Shown here in pieces: positions 1-7,688 of a stretch of 64,000 bases of DNA. Position 1 is the stretch's first letter. Every line of letters begins with the position of its first letter. Below the pieces are notes generated by a model. It ran no database searches and was not told the DNA's origin. It saw nothing but the letters and a program-made list of their open reading frames with translations. Origin of the DNA: Vibrio sp. D404a. Its GTDB lineage: Bacteria; Pseudomonadota; Gammaproteobacteria; Enterobacterales; Vibrionaceae. Location: positions 1 to 64,000 of the forward strand of contig NZ_JAHGAJ010000026.1 of NCBI RefSeq assembly GCF_030248535.1, in the 5' to 3' direction. Both the position numbers and the translations under genes were made by a program.

Positions 1-60
1 TTATCGGTCTCTCGATGGGGGAGCCAGCGTTTAAACGAACTGCTACATAGAAAGCTTTAG
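1..60 (+). other. Possible 3' end of an upstream integron cassette gene
   Basis: Two frames are open from the left edge and stop at 48-50 and 58-60, about 50-60 bases before the first attC site. One of them is probably the last codons of the preceding cassette gene. The fragment is too short to identify or to choose the frame. Confidence 0.25.
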
Positions 61-110
61 TTGCAGCTAAAGCCTGGGTCTCACATTACCCGGTTGGAGT
101 GCTTATTATC

Positions 111-236
111 CATACAAAGCGTTTAAGACGGATTCCCAACGCTCGGCATTCTCAGTTCAAGTCGAGTTTTGGTGTTTACGGTGCAATGGTTTAGGTTAGG
201 TGGTAGCGTTGCTCACTACTTAACGCGGCGTTATAC
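111..236 (+). repeat. Integron attC site (VCR-like), copy 1
   Basis: A ~125 bp segment starts with a degenerate CATACAAAGCG, contains GGATTCCCAACGCTCGGCAT, and ends with GCTCACTACTTAACGCGGCGTTATAC. This matches the plan of Vibrio cholerae repeats (AACAAACGC start, CAACGCGTGGC inner box, GGGCGTTA end). The outer arms can pair. A cassette gene with a strong ribosome binding site begins 20 bases later, as expected in an integron. The assignment rests on recognising the pattern and on the second copy at 531-656. Confidence 0.8.
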
Positions 237-255
237 AAAAGGAGGTTTCAAAACC

Positions 256-471
256 ATGGATAAGGTTGATTGGCATAAAAATCATATTGATGACAGCACC
301 ATAATTACAGATAGCTATAAAACGACTCAGAACGTTCGCAGATATTTCAAATCAAAGTTTGGCGAAAATTTTAAGTTTGATCGTGATTTCATGAATTGGA
401 TTAACAATGCCACAGGTTTGACAATGGGGGATGCCTCAGAAGAATGGGCTAAACGACAGAAATCAAAGTAA
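256..471 (+). CDS. Small DUF6434-like cassette protein
   Basis: Encodes 71 residues. The start at 256 was chosen because AAAGGAGG lies about ten bases upstream. A longer reading from 169 would begin inside the attC site and is rejected. The core (NYKxTQNVRRYF-like segment near residues 20-31, FKFDRDFMNWI near 39-50, and a C-terminal DASEEW) resembles the DUF6434 domain, which is often found with SAP-type DNA-binding folds; here that domain stands alone. The gene lies between two attC sites, so it is a gene cassette. Its function is unknown, and a nucleic-acid-related role is only suggested by the family. Expression may depend on its own signals or on upstream read-through. Confidence 0.8.
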   Translation: MDKVDWHKNHIDDSTIITDSYKTTQNVRRYFKSKFGENFKFDRDFMNWINNATGLTMGDASEEWAKRQKSK

Positions 472-530
472 TTGATATTAAAGTACATTCACTAGGATTT
501 AGAGGGTAGCCTACGCGCTGTAGGTTTTTG

Positions 531-656
531 TATAACAAATTGTTCAAGAGGGATTCGCAACGCGTGGCATTTTTACTATGCGTTAAGTCTAGTGTTTAAG
601 GTGGTATACAGAAGCTTCGGTATTACGTTGCTCACCCCTTAACAAGGCGTTGTGTT
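531..656 (+). repeat. Integron attC site (VCR-like), copy 2
   Basis: Starts TATAACAAATTGTTCAAGAG, has GGATTCGCAACGCGTGGCAT as its inner box and ends GCTCACCCCTTAACAAGGCGTTGTG. It is closely parallel to the site at 111-236 in length (about 126 bp) and inner boxes, and closer to the V. cholerae VCR consensus. It closes the DUF6434 cassette and precedes the next cassette gene. Confidence 0.85.
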
Positions 657-679
657 TTTATTCAACTGAAGAGTAATTT

Positions 680-1177
680 ATGACTAGCAACCAAAAATTT
701 GATGGGGATTCAGAGCTAGATCTTCAAGCAAAAACTTATGGGAGTTGCTTGGATATCATTCAGAGTCATGTTGCTGAACGACTTAATGCTTGCCAGGCCA
801 CTGAGATTGATAGAATTAAAAATCTTTTCAATGGTTTAGATGGTTTTGACCATAGGCCGTGGAAGTTCTTTCACGATTGCATTGTAGATGTAGCCAGATT
901 TGACAGACAAATTAGAAATACTTCGGTTAACAATGCATGGACTGTAAAAAAGTGGCATGAAGATTTTTCGCAGCGTCTCTCGACTTTGCTGAACAATGAG
1001 CCTAAATTATCGAAATATTTAGCGTTGGCTGTCATCTATCCAAACCCTTCACCTTTGGGCACTGAAGCAGAAGATTATATTGAATTTTCAATAGTATCTC
1101 AGTACCAAAGTAAATTAGAGAAACTGGATAGCTATAGAGTACTTTTTTCGTTATCTAATATTGAAACACCACATTAG
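680..1177 (+). CDS. Hypothetical integron cassette protein
   Basis: Encodes 165 residues, with ATG 24 bases after the attC site and a GAAGAG ribosome binding site. I do not recognise the family. The protein is soluble, with no signal peptide or membrane segment, and is rich in charged and aromatic residues (for example a DGFDHRPWKFFHDCIVD stretch near residues 54-70). It is probably the last cassette of the array, since no complete attC follows it. The low G+C content relative to the downstream core genes fits cassette origin. Confidence 0.7.
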   Translation: MTSNQKFDGDSELDLQAKTYGSCLDIIQSHVAERLNACQATEIDRIKNLFNGLDGFDHRPWKFFHDCIVDVARFDRQIRNTSVNNAWTVKKWHEDFSQRLSTLLNNEPKLSKYLALAVIYPNPSPLGTEAEDYIEFSIVSQYQSKLEKLDSYRVLFSLSNIETPH

Positions 1178-1190
1178 CGAAAGTAAAAAC

Positions 1191-1250
1191 ATAACAAAAC
1201 GACTATGTCGCCACCATCTTACTTTTGGCGCCACTCTAGTCGACACTAAA
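1191..1250 (+). repeat. Possible degenerate terminal attC
   Basis: ATAACAAAACGACTA at 1191 resembles the 5' end of a VCR. The following bases form an imperfect inverted repeat (CGACTA..TCGCCA pairing with GGCGCCA..TAGTCG) of attC size. The expected GTTRRRY-type 3' core is missing, so this may be the decayed last attC of the array or an unrelated hairpin. Confidence 0.35.
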
Positions 1251-1307
1251 CAGCTTCTATCTCCGGGTTAATACTCGTAATCATCTTCCCATCCAGATAA
1301 TTATTTC

Positions 1308-1550
1308 CTATTTCTTTAACCACTTATTGAACAGCTCTTCGGCCTGCTTTGCTCCTTCTGGAGTCACGATCACCGATTTGTTCTTGTTAACTGGGTCAAG
1401 TATCAGTCCTTTTTCGTAAAGGTGATTCATTACGTCAAAATCGAGACCTTTCCACGCGCGGTATGAATCATCAAATTTGGAATTCTTATGCATGGTTAAG
1501 AAAAGAAGGGCCAGAGCCAGTTCTGATGCTTTATCTATGTCGTAGTCCAT
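1308..1550 (-). CDS. DUF6429 family protein
   Basis: Encodes 80 residues. The pattern MDYDIDKxxELALALLFLT, a central RAWKGLDFDVMNHLYEKGLI and the C-terminal EGAKQAEELFNKWL matches DUF6429, a small family of unknown function with a winged-helix-like predicted layout. It lies on the opposite strand to the integron cassettes, just outside the last one. The sequence preceding its start on the minus strand (CAACGTTAGGAACAAG) resembles a cassette junction, so it may be a former cassette in inverted orientation; that is speculative. No role can be assigned. Confidence 0.75.
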   Translation of the reverse strand: MDYDIDKASELALALLFLTMHKNSKFDDSYRAWKGLDFDVMNHLYEKGLILDPVNKNKSVIVTPEGAKQAEELFNKWLKK

Positions 1551-1694
1551 TGAGCTTGTTCCTAACGTTGAGTGTTCACCTATATCAATTTTAGTAAAGC
1601 TGCGTCAAAATGGTCAGCCTTACCTATAACCGATTACCCAGAAGCAGCGTATTTTTAGATGCTCGTTGAGCAGAGGCGATGGCGAAGTAATAAA

Positions 1695-2150
1695 ATGAAA
1701 CTCGTAAAAGTAACCAAAGACAATCTAAACGAAGTTGTCAGCCTTAAGCTTGAAAAGAGCCAAGTAGGACTCGTGTCTGAAAATGTTCACTCTATGGCAC
1801 AAGCGGCGGTTAATCGTGACTATCAGCCTAGGGCGGCCGTTGTGGAAGGTAAGGTCGTGGGCTTCATCATGTATAGTGAGTGGCTTAGTGCTGATTGGGC
1901 ACCCACAGCTAGGCCTGACGAGTATTATATCTTTCGCGTCATGGTGGATAGAAGCCATCAAGGTAAAGGGTTTGGTCGAATGATGATGAAGTGCGTGTTA
2001 GAAGAAATTCAGTCGAAGAGCCCTAAAGCGATTCATATTGGTTACTGTGCGGAAAACAATGTGGCGAGAAACTTCTATCAAAGCCTTGGATTCGTGGAGT
2101 ATGGGCATTTTGATTGGGGTGATATTGCAGCCAAAATAGACTTCAAATAA
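1695..2150 (+). CDS. GNAT family N-acetyltransferase
   Basis: Encodes 151 residues. The start at 1695 (MKLVKVTKDN) was chosen because it matches the usual first strand of GNAT proteins; an in-frame ATG at 1659 would add twelve basic residues. GNAT motif A is seen as VMVDRSHQGKGFGRMMM (near residues 88-104), the acetyl-CoA pyrophosphate loop being QGKGFG. Motif B is ENNVARNFYQSLGFVEYG near 121-138. The layout resembles spermine/spermidine acetyltransferases of the Blt/PaiA kind, but the substrate cannot be read from sequence. It sits between the integron end and rplY, a position open to gene gain. Transcription probably ends at the hairpin at 2227-2257. Confidence 0.85.
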   Translation: MKLVKVTKDNLNEVVSLKLEKSQVGLVSENVHSMAQAAVNRDYQPRAAVVEGKVVGFIMYSEWLSADWAPTARPDEYYIFRVMVDRSHQGKGFGRMMMKCVLEEIQSKSPKAIHIGYCAENNVARNFYQSLGFVEYGHFDWGDIAAKIDFK

Positions 2151-2226
2151 TCGGCTGTCTGTTAAATAGGTGGTTAGATAGAGAATTAGGTAGAAGGGCA
2201 GTGAGATTCTAAACCCTAAAAACGGT

Positions 2227-2263
2227 GAAACCCCGATGTTGGTAGCATCGGGGTTTCGAATTT
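2227..2263. terminator. Rho-independent terminator, possibly bidirectional
   Basis: The stem GAAACCCCGATG / CATCGGGGTTTC with a seven-base loop is followed by AATTTTT on the plus strand. An A-rich stretch on the left (CTAAAAACGG) gives a weaker U tract for the minus strand. It separates the convergent acetyltransferase and rplY genes. Confidence 0.8.
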
Positions 2264-2342
2264 TTAGATTTATCGATTGGTAAGGTCGATTTATCTTTTA
2301 TGCAAAAGGTTGGATTTATCCAACTAATTCCTTGGTAGGGAA

Positions 2343-2621
2343 TTAGATGCGGATGAAGTCCATGTGCTCAACTTTTGGCTTGTAAGCGTGACGTTGAACG
2401 TCTTGTGGCTTAACCTTAACTTCTGCGCCGTCGATCACTAGAGTGATTGCTTCGTAGAATTCAGGCTTGTCCATTTGGTTGATCACGTCGTCGTGTGCTA
2501 GCGCGATAGAAACTGGCGCTGCTTCACCACCGTAAACAACTGCTGGGAATTGACCAGCGTGACGTAGGCGGCGGCTCGCACCTTTACCTAGTTCAGTACG
2601 TACTACTGCTTCGAATTTCAT
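2343..2621 (-). CDS. rplY: 50S ribosomal protein L25
   Basis: Encodes 92 residues, close to the short 94-residue E. coli L25 and lacking the CTC-type C-terminal domain. L25 binds 5S rRNA in the large subunit. The N-terminal RTELGKGASRRLRxAGQFPAVVYGG is the family signature, and the C-terminal KPQDVQRHAYKPKVEHMDFIRI is typical of the short form. The start has a GAGAG-type ribosome binding site. It is monocistronic, with its own upstream region and a terminator before the acetyltransferase. Confidence 0.97.
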   Translation of the reverse strand: MKFEAVVRTELGKGASRRLRHAGQFPAVVYGGEAAPVSIALAHDDVINQMDKPEFYEAITLVIDGAEVKVKPQDVQRHAYKPKVEHMDFIRI

Positions 2622-2990
2622 AGTTTTACTCTCAAATTAGTAAAAATTAAGTTCACACCTCAATGCGACCTTGAGTGTGTGGTAATGCTCAAAATAAACA
2701 AGTTCATGTTTGAGCGAGCGCGGATACTAACACTCTATTCTTTAATGAGCAAGTAAGATCCCCGTGCCGAAACAAAATAACCGAGCAAATTGGACTGTTT
2801 GTAGAGAAAACCACCGCAAATGCTCGTTTACCCCAATTTATGTGTTTTCTATTCTGTCACCAAATCTATTTTAATCTTCATCAAATCATCATGTTAATGA
2901 ACGGAATATGAATGCCACACTAAGGATTGGTTAAGGCGTACCTCGTTAGTCTTATTGTTAATCAAACAGCAGAAACGAATAGGTGGAATT
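2622..2990. other. Intergenic region between divergent rplY and glycosyltransferase genes
   Basis: These 369 bases are AT-rich and hold the promoters of rplY (minus) and the glycosyltransferase (plus). I see no convincing small gene, repeat or palindrome. The reading frames crossing the right side are shadows of the glycosyltransferase. Confidence 0.6.
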
Positions 2991-3719
2991 ATGGAACCGA
3001 TCAGCATTGTGGTTATCACGTTAAACGAAGAGAAGCGCATTGGGCGTCTAATGGAAGAACTGAGTGTGCAAACACACCAAGAGTTCGAAGTGATTGTCGT
3101 GGACTCGAACAGCGACGACAAAACGCGAGAGGTTGCACAGGCCTACGAGTCGGCACTGCCGTCACTCACTGTTCATCATATGGAAGAGCGAGGCGTAAGC
3201 TTAGGTCGCAATACAGGCGCTTCTCTGGCGAAATACAATCGCATCCTTTTCTTGGACGCCGATGTCTCGCTGCCACGAAACTTCCTTGCCAAAGCTCTCT
3301 ATGAACTGGATGAGCGTAAGCTTGAAGTGGCCGGTGTTTATATGAGCTCGAAAGGGCTACCTCTAGTGCACAAGTTTGGATATGGACTATTCAACTTTGG
3401 TCTGTTCACAACCCAGTTCTTCTTCCCAACTGCGGTTGGCGCCTGCATTTTTTCAACTAAGCGTGCACACCAAGAAATAGGCGGCTTCGATCAAGAGATT
3501 GTTTTGTGTGAAGACTGTGACTACGTGAAAAGAGCCAGCAAGACATGGCGCTTTCGTTTCCTGAATATGACCTTTGGCTTTGACCCAAGACGCTTAGACC
3601 AAGATGGCGTGGTTGAAACCGGCATGACTTACCTTAAAGCGAACGTACGCCGATTCTTTAAAGGCGAGATGCGTAACAACGAAATGAACTACAAATTCGG
3701 TCACTACAGAGAGCAATAA
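2991..3719 (+). CDS. Family 2 glycosyltransferase
   Basis: Encodes 242 residues. The start at 2991 was chosen because AGGTGG lies just upstream and MEPISIVVITLNEEKRIGRL is a canonical GT2 start; the longer frame from 2955 adds no domain. The nucleotide-sugar-binding VVDSNSDDKT (near residue 38) and the metal-binding DAD at about 89-91 (FLDADVSLP) are present. The protein has no transmembrane C-terminus, so it is cytosolic or membrane-associated. It probably transfers a sugar to a lipid or surface glycan; the acceptor is unknown. The DedA-LssY gene follows 16 bases later and is likely cotranscribed, which suggests an envelope role. Confidence 0.88.
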   Translation: MEPISIVVITLNEEKRIGRLMEELSVQTHQEFEVIVVDSNSDDKTREVAQAYESALPSLTVHHMEERGVSLGRNTGASLAKYNRILFLDADVSLPRNFLAKALYELDERKLEVAGVYMSSKGLPLVHKFGYGLFNFGLFTTQFFFPTAVGACIFSTKRAHQEIGGFDQEIVLCEDCDYVKRASKTWRFRFLNMTFGFDPRRLDQDGVVETGMTYLKANVRRFFKGEMRNNEMNYKFGHYREQ

Positions 3720-3735
3720 TTAGATAGGTATCGCT

Positions 3736-4992
3736 ATGTTTGAGGGATTAGGACTGTTTTTAGGCGCATTAGGTGATGCGCTGATCGGCCCCAACCTTTT
3801 TGTGCCGGGAGAGCCGTTTTTCATTGCCGCTGGTTATCAAGCCTACTCTGGCGTTTGGTCGGCATTAGTGTTGGTGATGTTGGGCGGCTTTATCGGTGAC
3901 CAACTTAGTTATTTTATTGGTACTAAATGGGGTTTTAAGGCGCAAAGAAAGCTGATTGCTTACCGCCCTAAAACAAGGCGATTGATTGCGCGCTGCCGCT
4001 ATATGATCGCCAGAAAAGGAACTTACATTATTCTATTTGCGCGTCTGTTAGGACCCATTGCATGGGTAGTGCCGGTTATTGCGGGCTCTCATAAGGTGCC
4101 TTGGCGTAAGTTTTCACTGTTGGCGACCGTTGGCTTGGTGCTTGGTGGCGGACAGTTTATTTTCTGGGGAGCACTATTGGCCCATGGCCTAGAGCACTTC
4201 CCGATGTTGCAAGGAATTCAGACTTTTATTTCTGAGCATCAAAGCTTATTGGTCGGTTTGTTCGTGGTTGGTGTATTCGCCGTGATTGCCCGTCGTCTTA
4301 AATGGCGAAAAGTGATGCTTAAGTCGAGCGCACTGCTGGTGGCTTGGCTACTTTACGCAAACTACGCCCACTTCTTTTGGAAAGCCGACGATTTCACTGC
4401 TCAGCCTTCAGAGTTGGCTTCTCAATCGATACGCTTAGATACCGTGACTTATAAAGCCTTTCCGGGTAAGTCCTCTTTCTACGATGCACAAGCGATAAAC
4501 GTGGTTTACATTGGAGAGAGCCCGAGAGAGCTGATGGGAGAGTTGGGTTGGATAGAGAATCAAACCTTTTCACGTAACGAGATTGAGTGGACGGGCTACT
4601 TAACCTTACTCAAAGAAAATACGCCACCAGTGTCGGATCTATATTGGCGAGGCGAACCACAAGACATGGCCTTTCAGTTGCCGGGTGATTTGATGAAGCG
4701 TAGCCACATTCGCTGGTGGCGTGCTGGGTTAGACCCAGAAACACAGCGCACCAAGTGGCTTGGTGCAATCAGTTACGACAATGGATTAAAGCTCACGCCC
4801 TACTCAGGTATCGTGACCATACTGCATAACATCGACCCAAATGTAGATGCAGAGCGTGACAGCTTAGAATTGCAGGTGCGACAAAGCCTCCCACAGGTAT
4901 CGATAGAACAACAACCTTTAGCGAGAGCCGAGGTTCTAAACGATGACCATGATTACTTTACCGATGGCAATATCTTGGTGATTGGTGGGTAA
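3736..4992 (+). CDS. DedA family membrane protein with LssY-like C-terminal domain
   Basis: Encodes 418 residues. Residues 1 to about 190 form a DedA/SNARE-associated domain: several membrane segments, FVPGEPFFIAAGY, GDQLSYFIGTKWG and the conserved FARLLGPIAWVVPVIAG. A last membrane segment lies near 195-215. From about 220 the protein continues as an LssY_C-like domain (AFPGKSSFYDAQAINVVYIGE, RSHIRWW, TPYSGIVTILHNIDPNVDAERD). DedA proteins act as lipid flippases or membrane homeostasis factors. LssY_C is linked to PAP2-type lipid enzymes and to the Legionella lssY secretion locus. With the preceding glycosyltransferase it suggests lipid carrier or envelope glycan metabolism. Confidence 0.88.
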   Translation: MFEGLGLFLGALGDALIGPNLFVPGEPFFIAAGYQAYSGVWSALVLVMLGGFIGDQLSYFIGTKWGFKAQRKLIAYRPKTRRLIARCRYMIARKGTYIILFARLLGPIAWVVPVIAGSHKVPWRKFSLLATVGLVLGGGQFIFWGALLAHGLEHFPMLQGIQTFISEHQSLLVGLFVVGVFAVIARRLKWRKVMLKSSALLVAWLLYANYAHFFWKADDFTAQPSELASQSIRLDTVTYKAFPGKSSFYDAQAINVVYIGESPRELMGELGWIENQTFSRNEIEWTGYLTLLKENTPPVSDLYWRGEPQDMAFQLPGDLMKRSHIRWWRAGLDPETQRTKWLGAISYDNGLKLTPYSGIVTILHNIDPNVDAERDSLELQVRQSLPQVSIEQQPLARAEVLNDDHDYFTDGNILVIGG

Positions 4993-5018
4993 GAGATTTA
5001 AGAAAGGCGATGATATGA

Positions 5019-5048
5019 AAAAGAGGTACACAGTTGTGTACCTCTTTT
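5019..5048. terminator. Bidirectional terminator
   Basis: A 13 bp perfect stem, AAAAGAGGTACAC with loop AGTT and GTGTACCTCTTTT, lies between the converging DedA-LssY and histidine kinase genes. A and T runs flank both sides, so it can stop transcription from either strand. Confidence 0.9.
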
Positions 5049-5052
5049 CATT

Positions 5053-6399
5053 TTAGCCTTGAGACAACTGCAAAATAAGCGTCGCTTTCAAACCACCCAT
5101 TGAGCTTTTCTCTAGATTGAGTTGTCCACGATAGCTGTGGGCCATCTCATTCACGATGTTTAAGCCTAAGCCTGTCCCCGGTGTGGTTTCATCTAAGCGC
5201 ACGCCACGTTTAACCGCTTGGCTCATTTTCTCTTCTGGGATTCCCGGGCCATCATCTTCGATGATCAACTCGATTCGCCCTTCGCTGAGTTGATTGGAAT
5301 GAACTCGAATAATGCTGGCTGCCCATTTGTAGCTATTTTCCAGTAAGTTACCGACCATTTCATCAAGATCGGTCTTCTCTACGGCGACCTCAATCTCTGA
5401 ATCTAACTCATTGATCATGGTAACTTCATTGGTTGCATACACCTTATCAAACGCCATAGAAATCGCTTCGACGCGTTCACAAGGTGATGATTTCACCGAG
5501 AGTATGTTCATTGCACCTGCCATACGAGCACGGCCTAGGTGATAGTCGATCTGGCTCTGTATTTGGTCAATCGGCTGCTGCAATAACGGTTGATTCTCTT
5601 TAGGTACCGCATGCACTTCATTCTTCAGCACTGAAAGGGGTGTTTTTAGTGCGTGTGACAAATTACCAGCGTGGTTTCTGGCGCGCTCTAATAACTCTTG
5701 ATAGTGGAAGAGGAGGGCATTCAAATCAGATACCAGCGGTGAGACTTCTTTTGGATAAGTGTCGCTCAAACCTTGCTGTTCGCCTTTACGCAGCATGACT
5801 AACTCGCGCTGCATCTTGTTGAGTGGCAGCAATGACCAACTGACTTGGATACCGATAAGTAACAGTACGCCAACAAACAACAAGCTTAAGATAATCCACA
5901 CTTGGCCAGTAAGGTCATGAAGGGTAGATTCAAGCGGGTCTTCATCGACGCCTATGGTGATGGTGACAGGGTCACTAAATTCTGGCAGGTATATCTTTTG
6001 TTCAATGTGAATGAGATTCTCTTTATCTGGCCCTTTGATCGACGTGCGGAGAGGAGAACGTTTTATCTCCATGTCCTTATCCCACAAAGAGCGAGAGCGA
6101 ATCACTTGGCCTTCACTGGCTGCACGCCAATAAACGCCACTGTAGGGCTGATTAAACCTAGGGTCGGAAAGGCGTTCGAGCATCACCAACATGCCAGCGT
6201 CATTGGTTTCAATATTGGCGGTCAGTTCGTCCATGGTCAGGCTAAGCTGTTGTTTGACATCATCAACTAGGTAGTCATTGACCAGCTTAGGAATACCGAT
6301 ACCGGCGGCGAGGATCATTGCACCTAACCAAAAAGCCGCAGCGAGGAGCAAGCGGCTTTTTAGACTGATTTTCTTAAGAGACTGTTTATTTAGAATCAT
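5053..6399 (-). CDS. Sensor histidine kinase (PhoQ/QseC-like)
   Basis: Encodes 448 residues from ATG 6399; a GTG at 6414 is an alternative, but AAGGTGAG fits the ATG better. A membrane segment lies near 15-40, followed by a ~120-residue periplasmic sensor region, a second membrane segment near 165-188 and a HAMP-like linker. Dimerisation box NLSHALKTPL carries the phosphorylated His at about 249. The N box is LLENSYKW, and the ATP-binding boxes are DDGPGIP and GTGLGL near 382-413. It is the partner of the response regulator 60 bases upstream. The layout kinase, regulator and PepSY protein resembles Vibrio envelope-stress or cation-responsive systems such as CarRS/VprAB; the stimulus cannot be read from sequence. 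Confidence 0.9.
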   Translation of the reverse strand: MILNKQSLKKISLKSRLLLAAAFWLGAMILAAGIGIPKLVNDYLVDDVKQQLSLTMDELTANIETNDAGMLVMLERLSDPRFNQPYSGVYWRAASEGQVIRSRSLWDKDMEIKRSPLRTSIKGPDKENLIHIEQKIYLPEFSDPVTITIGVDEDPLESTLHDLTGQVWIILSLLFVGVLLLIGIQVSWSLLPLNKMQRELVMLRKGEQQGLSDTYPKEVSPLVSDLNALLFHYQELLERARNHAGNLSHALKTPLSVLKNEVHAVPKENQPLLQQPIDQIQSQIDYHLGRARMAGAMNILSVKSSPCERVEAISMAFDKVYATNEVTMINELDSEIEVAVEKTDLDEMVGNLLENSYKWAASIIRVHSNQLSEGRIELIIEDDGPGIPEEKMSQAVKRGVRLDETTPGTGLGLNIVNEMAHSYRGQLNLEKSSMGGLKATLILQLSQG

Positions 6400-6458
6400 C
6401 GCTAATTGGCTCACCTTTATCTAGGGTCAAAGTGAGCCACTCATTGATAGGGGACAGA

Positions 6459-7118
6459 TTACTCAGCGTTGAGCTGATAGCCTAAACCGCGCACGGTTTT
6501 GATGATCTTTGGCGCGATTTTTTTGCGAATACGACCAATGAAAACCTCAACGGTATTTGAGTCGCGGTCGAAGTCTTGCTTGTAGATGTGCTCAACCAAT
6601 TCAGTACGTGAGATAACCTTGTCTTTATTATGCATAAAGTAGGCAACAACTTTGTATTCCAGTGCCGTTAGGCTCACTGCCTGACCTTGCCACAGTACCT
6701 TAGAGCTACGTGTATCTAAGCTCAAATCACCAATCTGTAGAACCGGAGAAGCGGAACCTGATGCTCGGCGCAGTTGAGCGCGAATACGGGCAATCAACTC
6801 AACCATTTCAAATGGCTTGGTGAGATAGTCATCGGCACCGGCGTTTAAGCCTTCTACGCGCTGTGTCAGTGTGTCGCGTGCGCTAAGGATAATCACTGGT
6901 GTGTTGATGTTCTCATCTCGAATGCCTTTCAATACCGTTAAGCCATCGAGTTTTGGTAAACCTAAGTCCAAAACAATGGCATCCCACTCTTCTGAAGTGG
7001 CACGATACAGGGCATCAATGCCGTCTTGCGACAGTTCTGGTACCCAGTCGGCACCTTCAAGGGTTTCAACAATTTGTTCGCCTAGGCGCGGTTCATCTTC
7101 AACGACTAGAATTTTCAT
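6459..7118 (-). CDS. OmpR/PhoP-family response regulator
   Basis: Encodes 219 residues. The receiver domain (1-115) has the acidic pair ED at 7-8, phospho-acceptor D51 in VLDLGLP, and the TKPFE lysine near 101. The C-terminal winged helix (about 130-216) holds the DNA-recognition part (RTELVEHIYKQDFDRDSNTVEVFIGRIRKKI). It is close to QseB/PmrA/CarR-type regulators. A GAAGAG ribosome binding site precedes the ATG. The gene lies between the PepSY gene (37 bases upstream) and the kinase, so one operon is likely, with autoregulation as usual for this family. Confidence 0.93.
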   Translation of the reverse strand: MKILVVEDEPRLGEQIVETLEGADWVPELSQDGIDALYRATSEEWDAIVLDLGLPKLDGLTVLKGIRDENINTPVIILSARDTLTQRVEGLNAGADDYLTKPFEMVELIARIRAQLRRASGSASPVLQIGDLSLDTRSSKVLWQGQAVSLTALEYKVVAYFMHNKDKVISRTELVEHIYKQDFDRDSNTVEVFIGRIRKKIAPKIIKTVRGLGYQLNAE

Positions 7119-7155
7119 GATTGGCTCTTCTTATTTTGTTGTTATTCGTTATTCG

Positions 7156-7557
7156 TTAATTGCTGTCGGTTTTAATCGCATCTTTGAAGTTTCGACCCTT
7201 GATCATCAACATCTCTAACGTCTCAGCGTTGTACTCGACTTTGATAATGTTGTTGTCGTAGTTGATCTTGAGTTCATAAACCCAGATATCGTCGTCTTCT
7301 TCAAGCTCGACTTTGATGATTCGGCCATGAAGGTCGTTTTCTACCGCGGCGTACATTTCAGAAAACGGGCGGATGTAACCCTCTCTTACGGCTTCATACA
7401 CTTCATCTTGGTCTTCTTCGAACTCGATGCGAGTGCCTTCTTTGTGAACGTCTTGAACGAGGTCGTGCCCGTTAGGGTGTGAATCCGCCCATGCAGAGCT
7501 GGAAACCACTAAGCCAAAGCTTAAAGACATCAAAGAAATCATTGCTTTACTAAACAT
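7156..7557 (-). CDS. Exported PepSY-domain protein
   Basis: Encodes 133 residues. The start at 7557 gives a clean signal peptide (MFSKAMISLMSLSFGLVVSSSAWA, cleaved before DSHPNG) and has an AGGA motif; the longer frame from 7632 is unlikely. The mature part is very acidic (EFEEDQDEVYEAVREGYIRP, VELEEDDDIWVYELKINYDN) and fits a PepSY fold, with strands ending in VEYNAETLEML. PepSY proteins commonly accompany two-component systems and may modulate the sensor or bind cations. It is the first gene of the likely three-gene signalling operon. Confidence 0.85.
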   Translation of the reverse strand: MFSKAMISLMSLSFGLVVSSSAWADSHPNGHDLVQDVHKEGTRIEFEEDQDEVYEAVREGYIRPFSEMYAAVENDLHGRIIKVELEEDDDIWVYELKINYDNNIIKVEYNAETLEMLMIKGRNFKDAIKTDSN

Positions 7558-7688
7558 AGCGAATCCTAGGTAATGTTGATAGTGACTAGTATAAAAAAGT
7601 GAAGATGAACAGAAAGTGAATCGTACCCACAATGAGACTTTAGCAGCCTTTGTTGTGGGTTTAATGACACAGTCGCGGTGAATAAGGA

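Noticed and set aside
169..255. Upstream start for the DUF6434 cassette gene
   Set aside because: The extra residues are encoded in the attC site; AAAGGAGG directly before 256 marks the real start.
2927..3304. 125-residue frame overlapping the glycosyltransferase gene
   Set aside because: Shadow frame with arginine- and cysteine-rich low-complexity product, and no ribosome binding site; the GT2 frame explains the region.
7626..7666. Hairpin CCCACAA..TTGTGGG between the radD and PepSY genes
   Set aside because: Seven-base stem with a long loop and no T run, so it is not called as a terminator.
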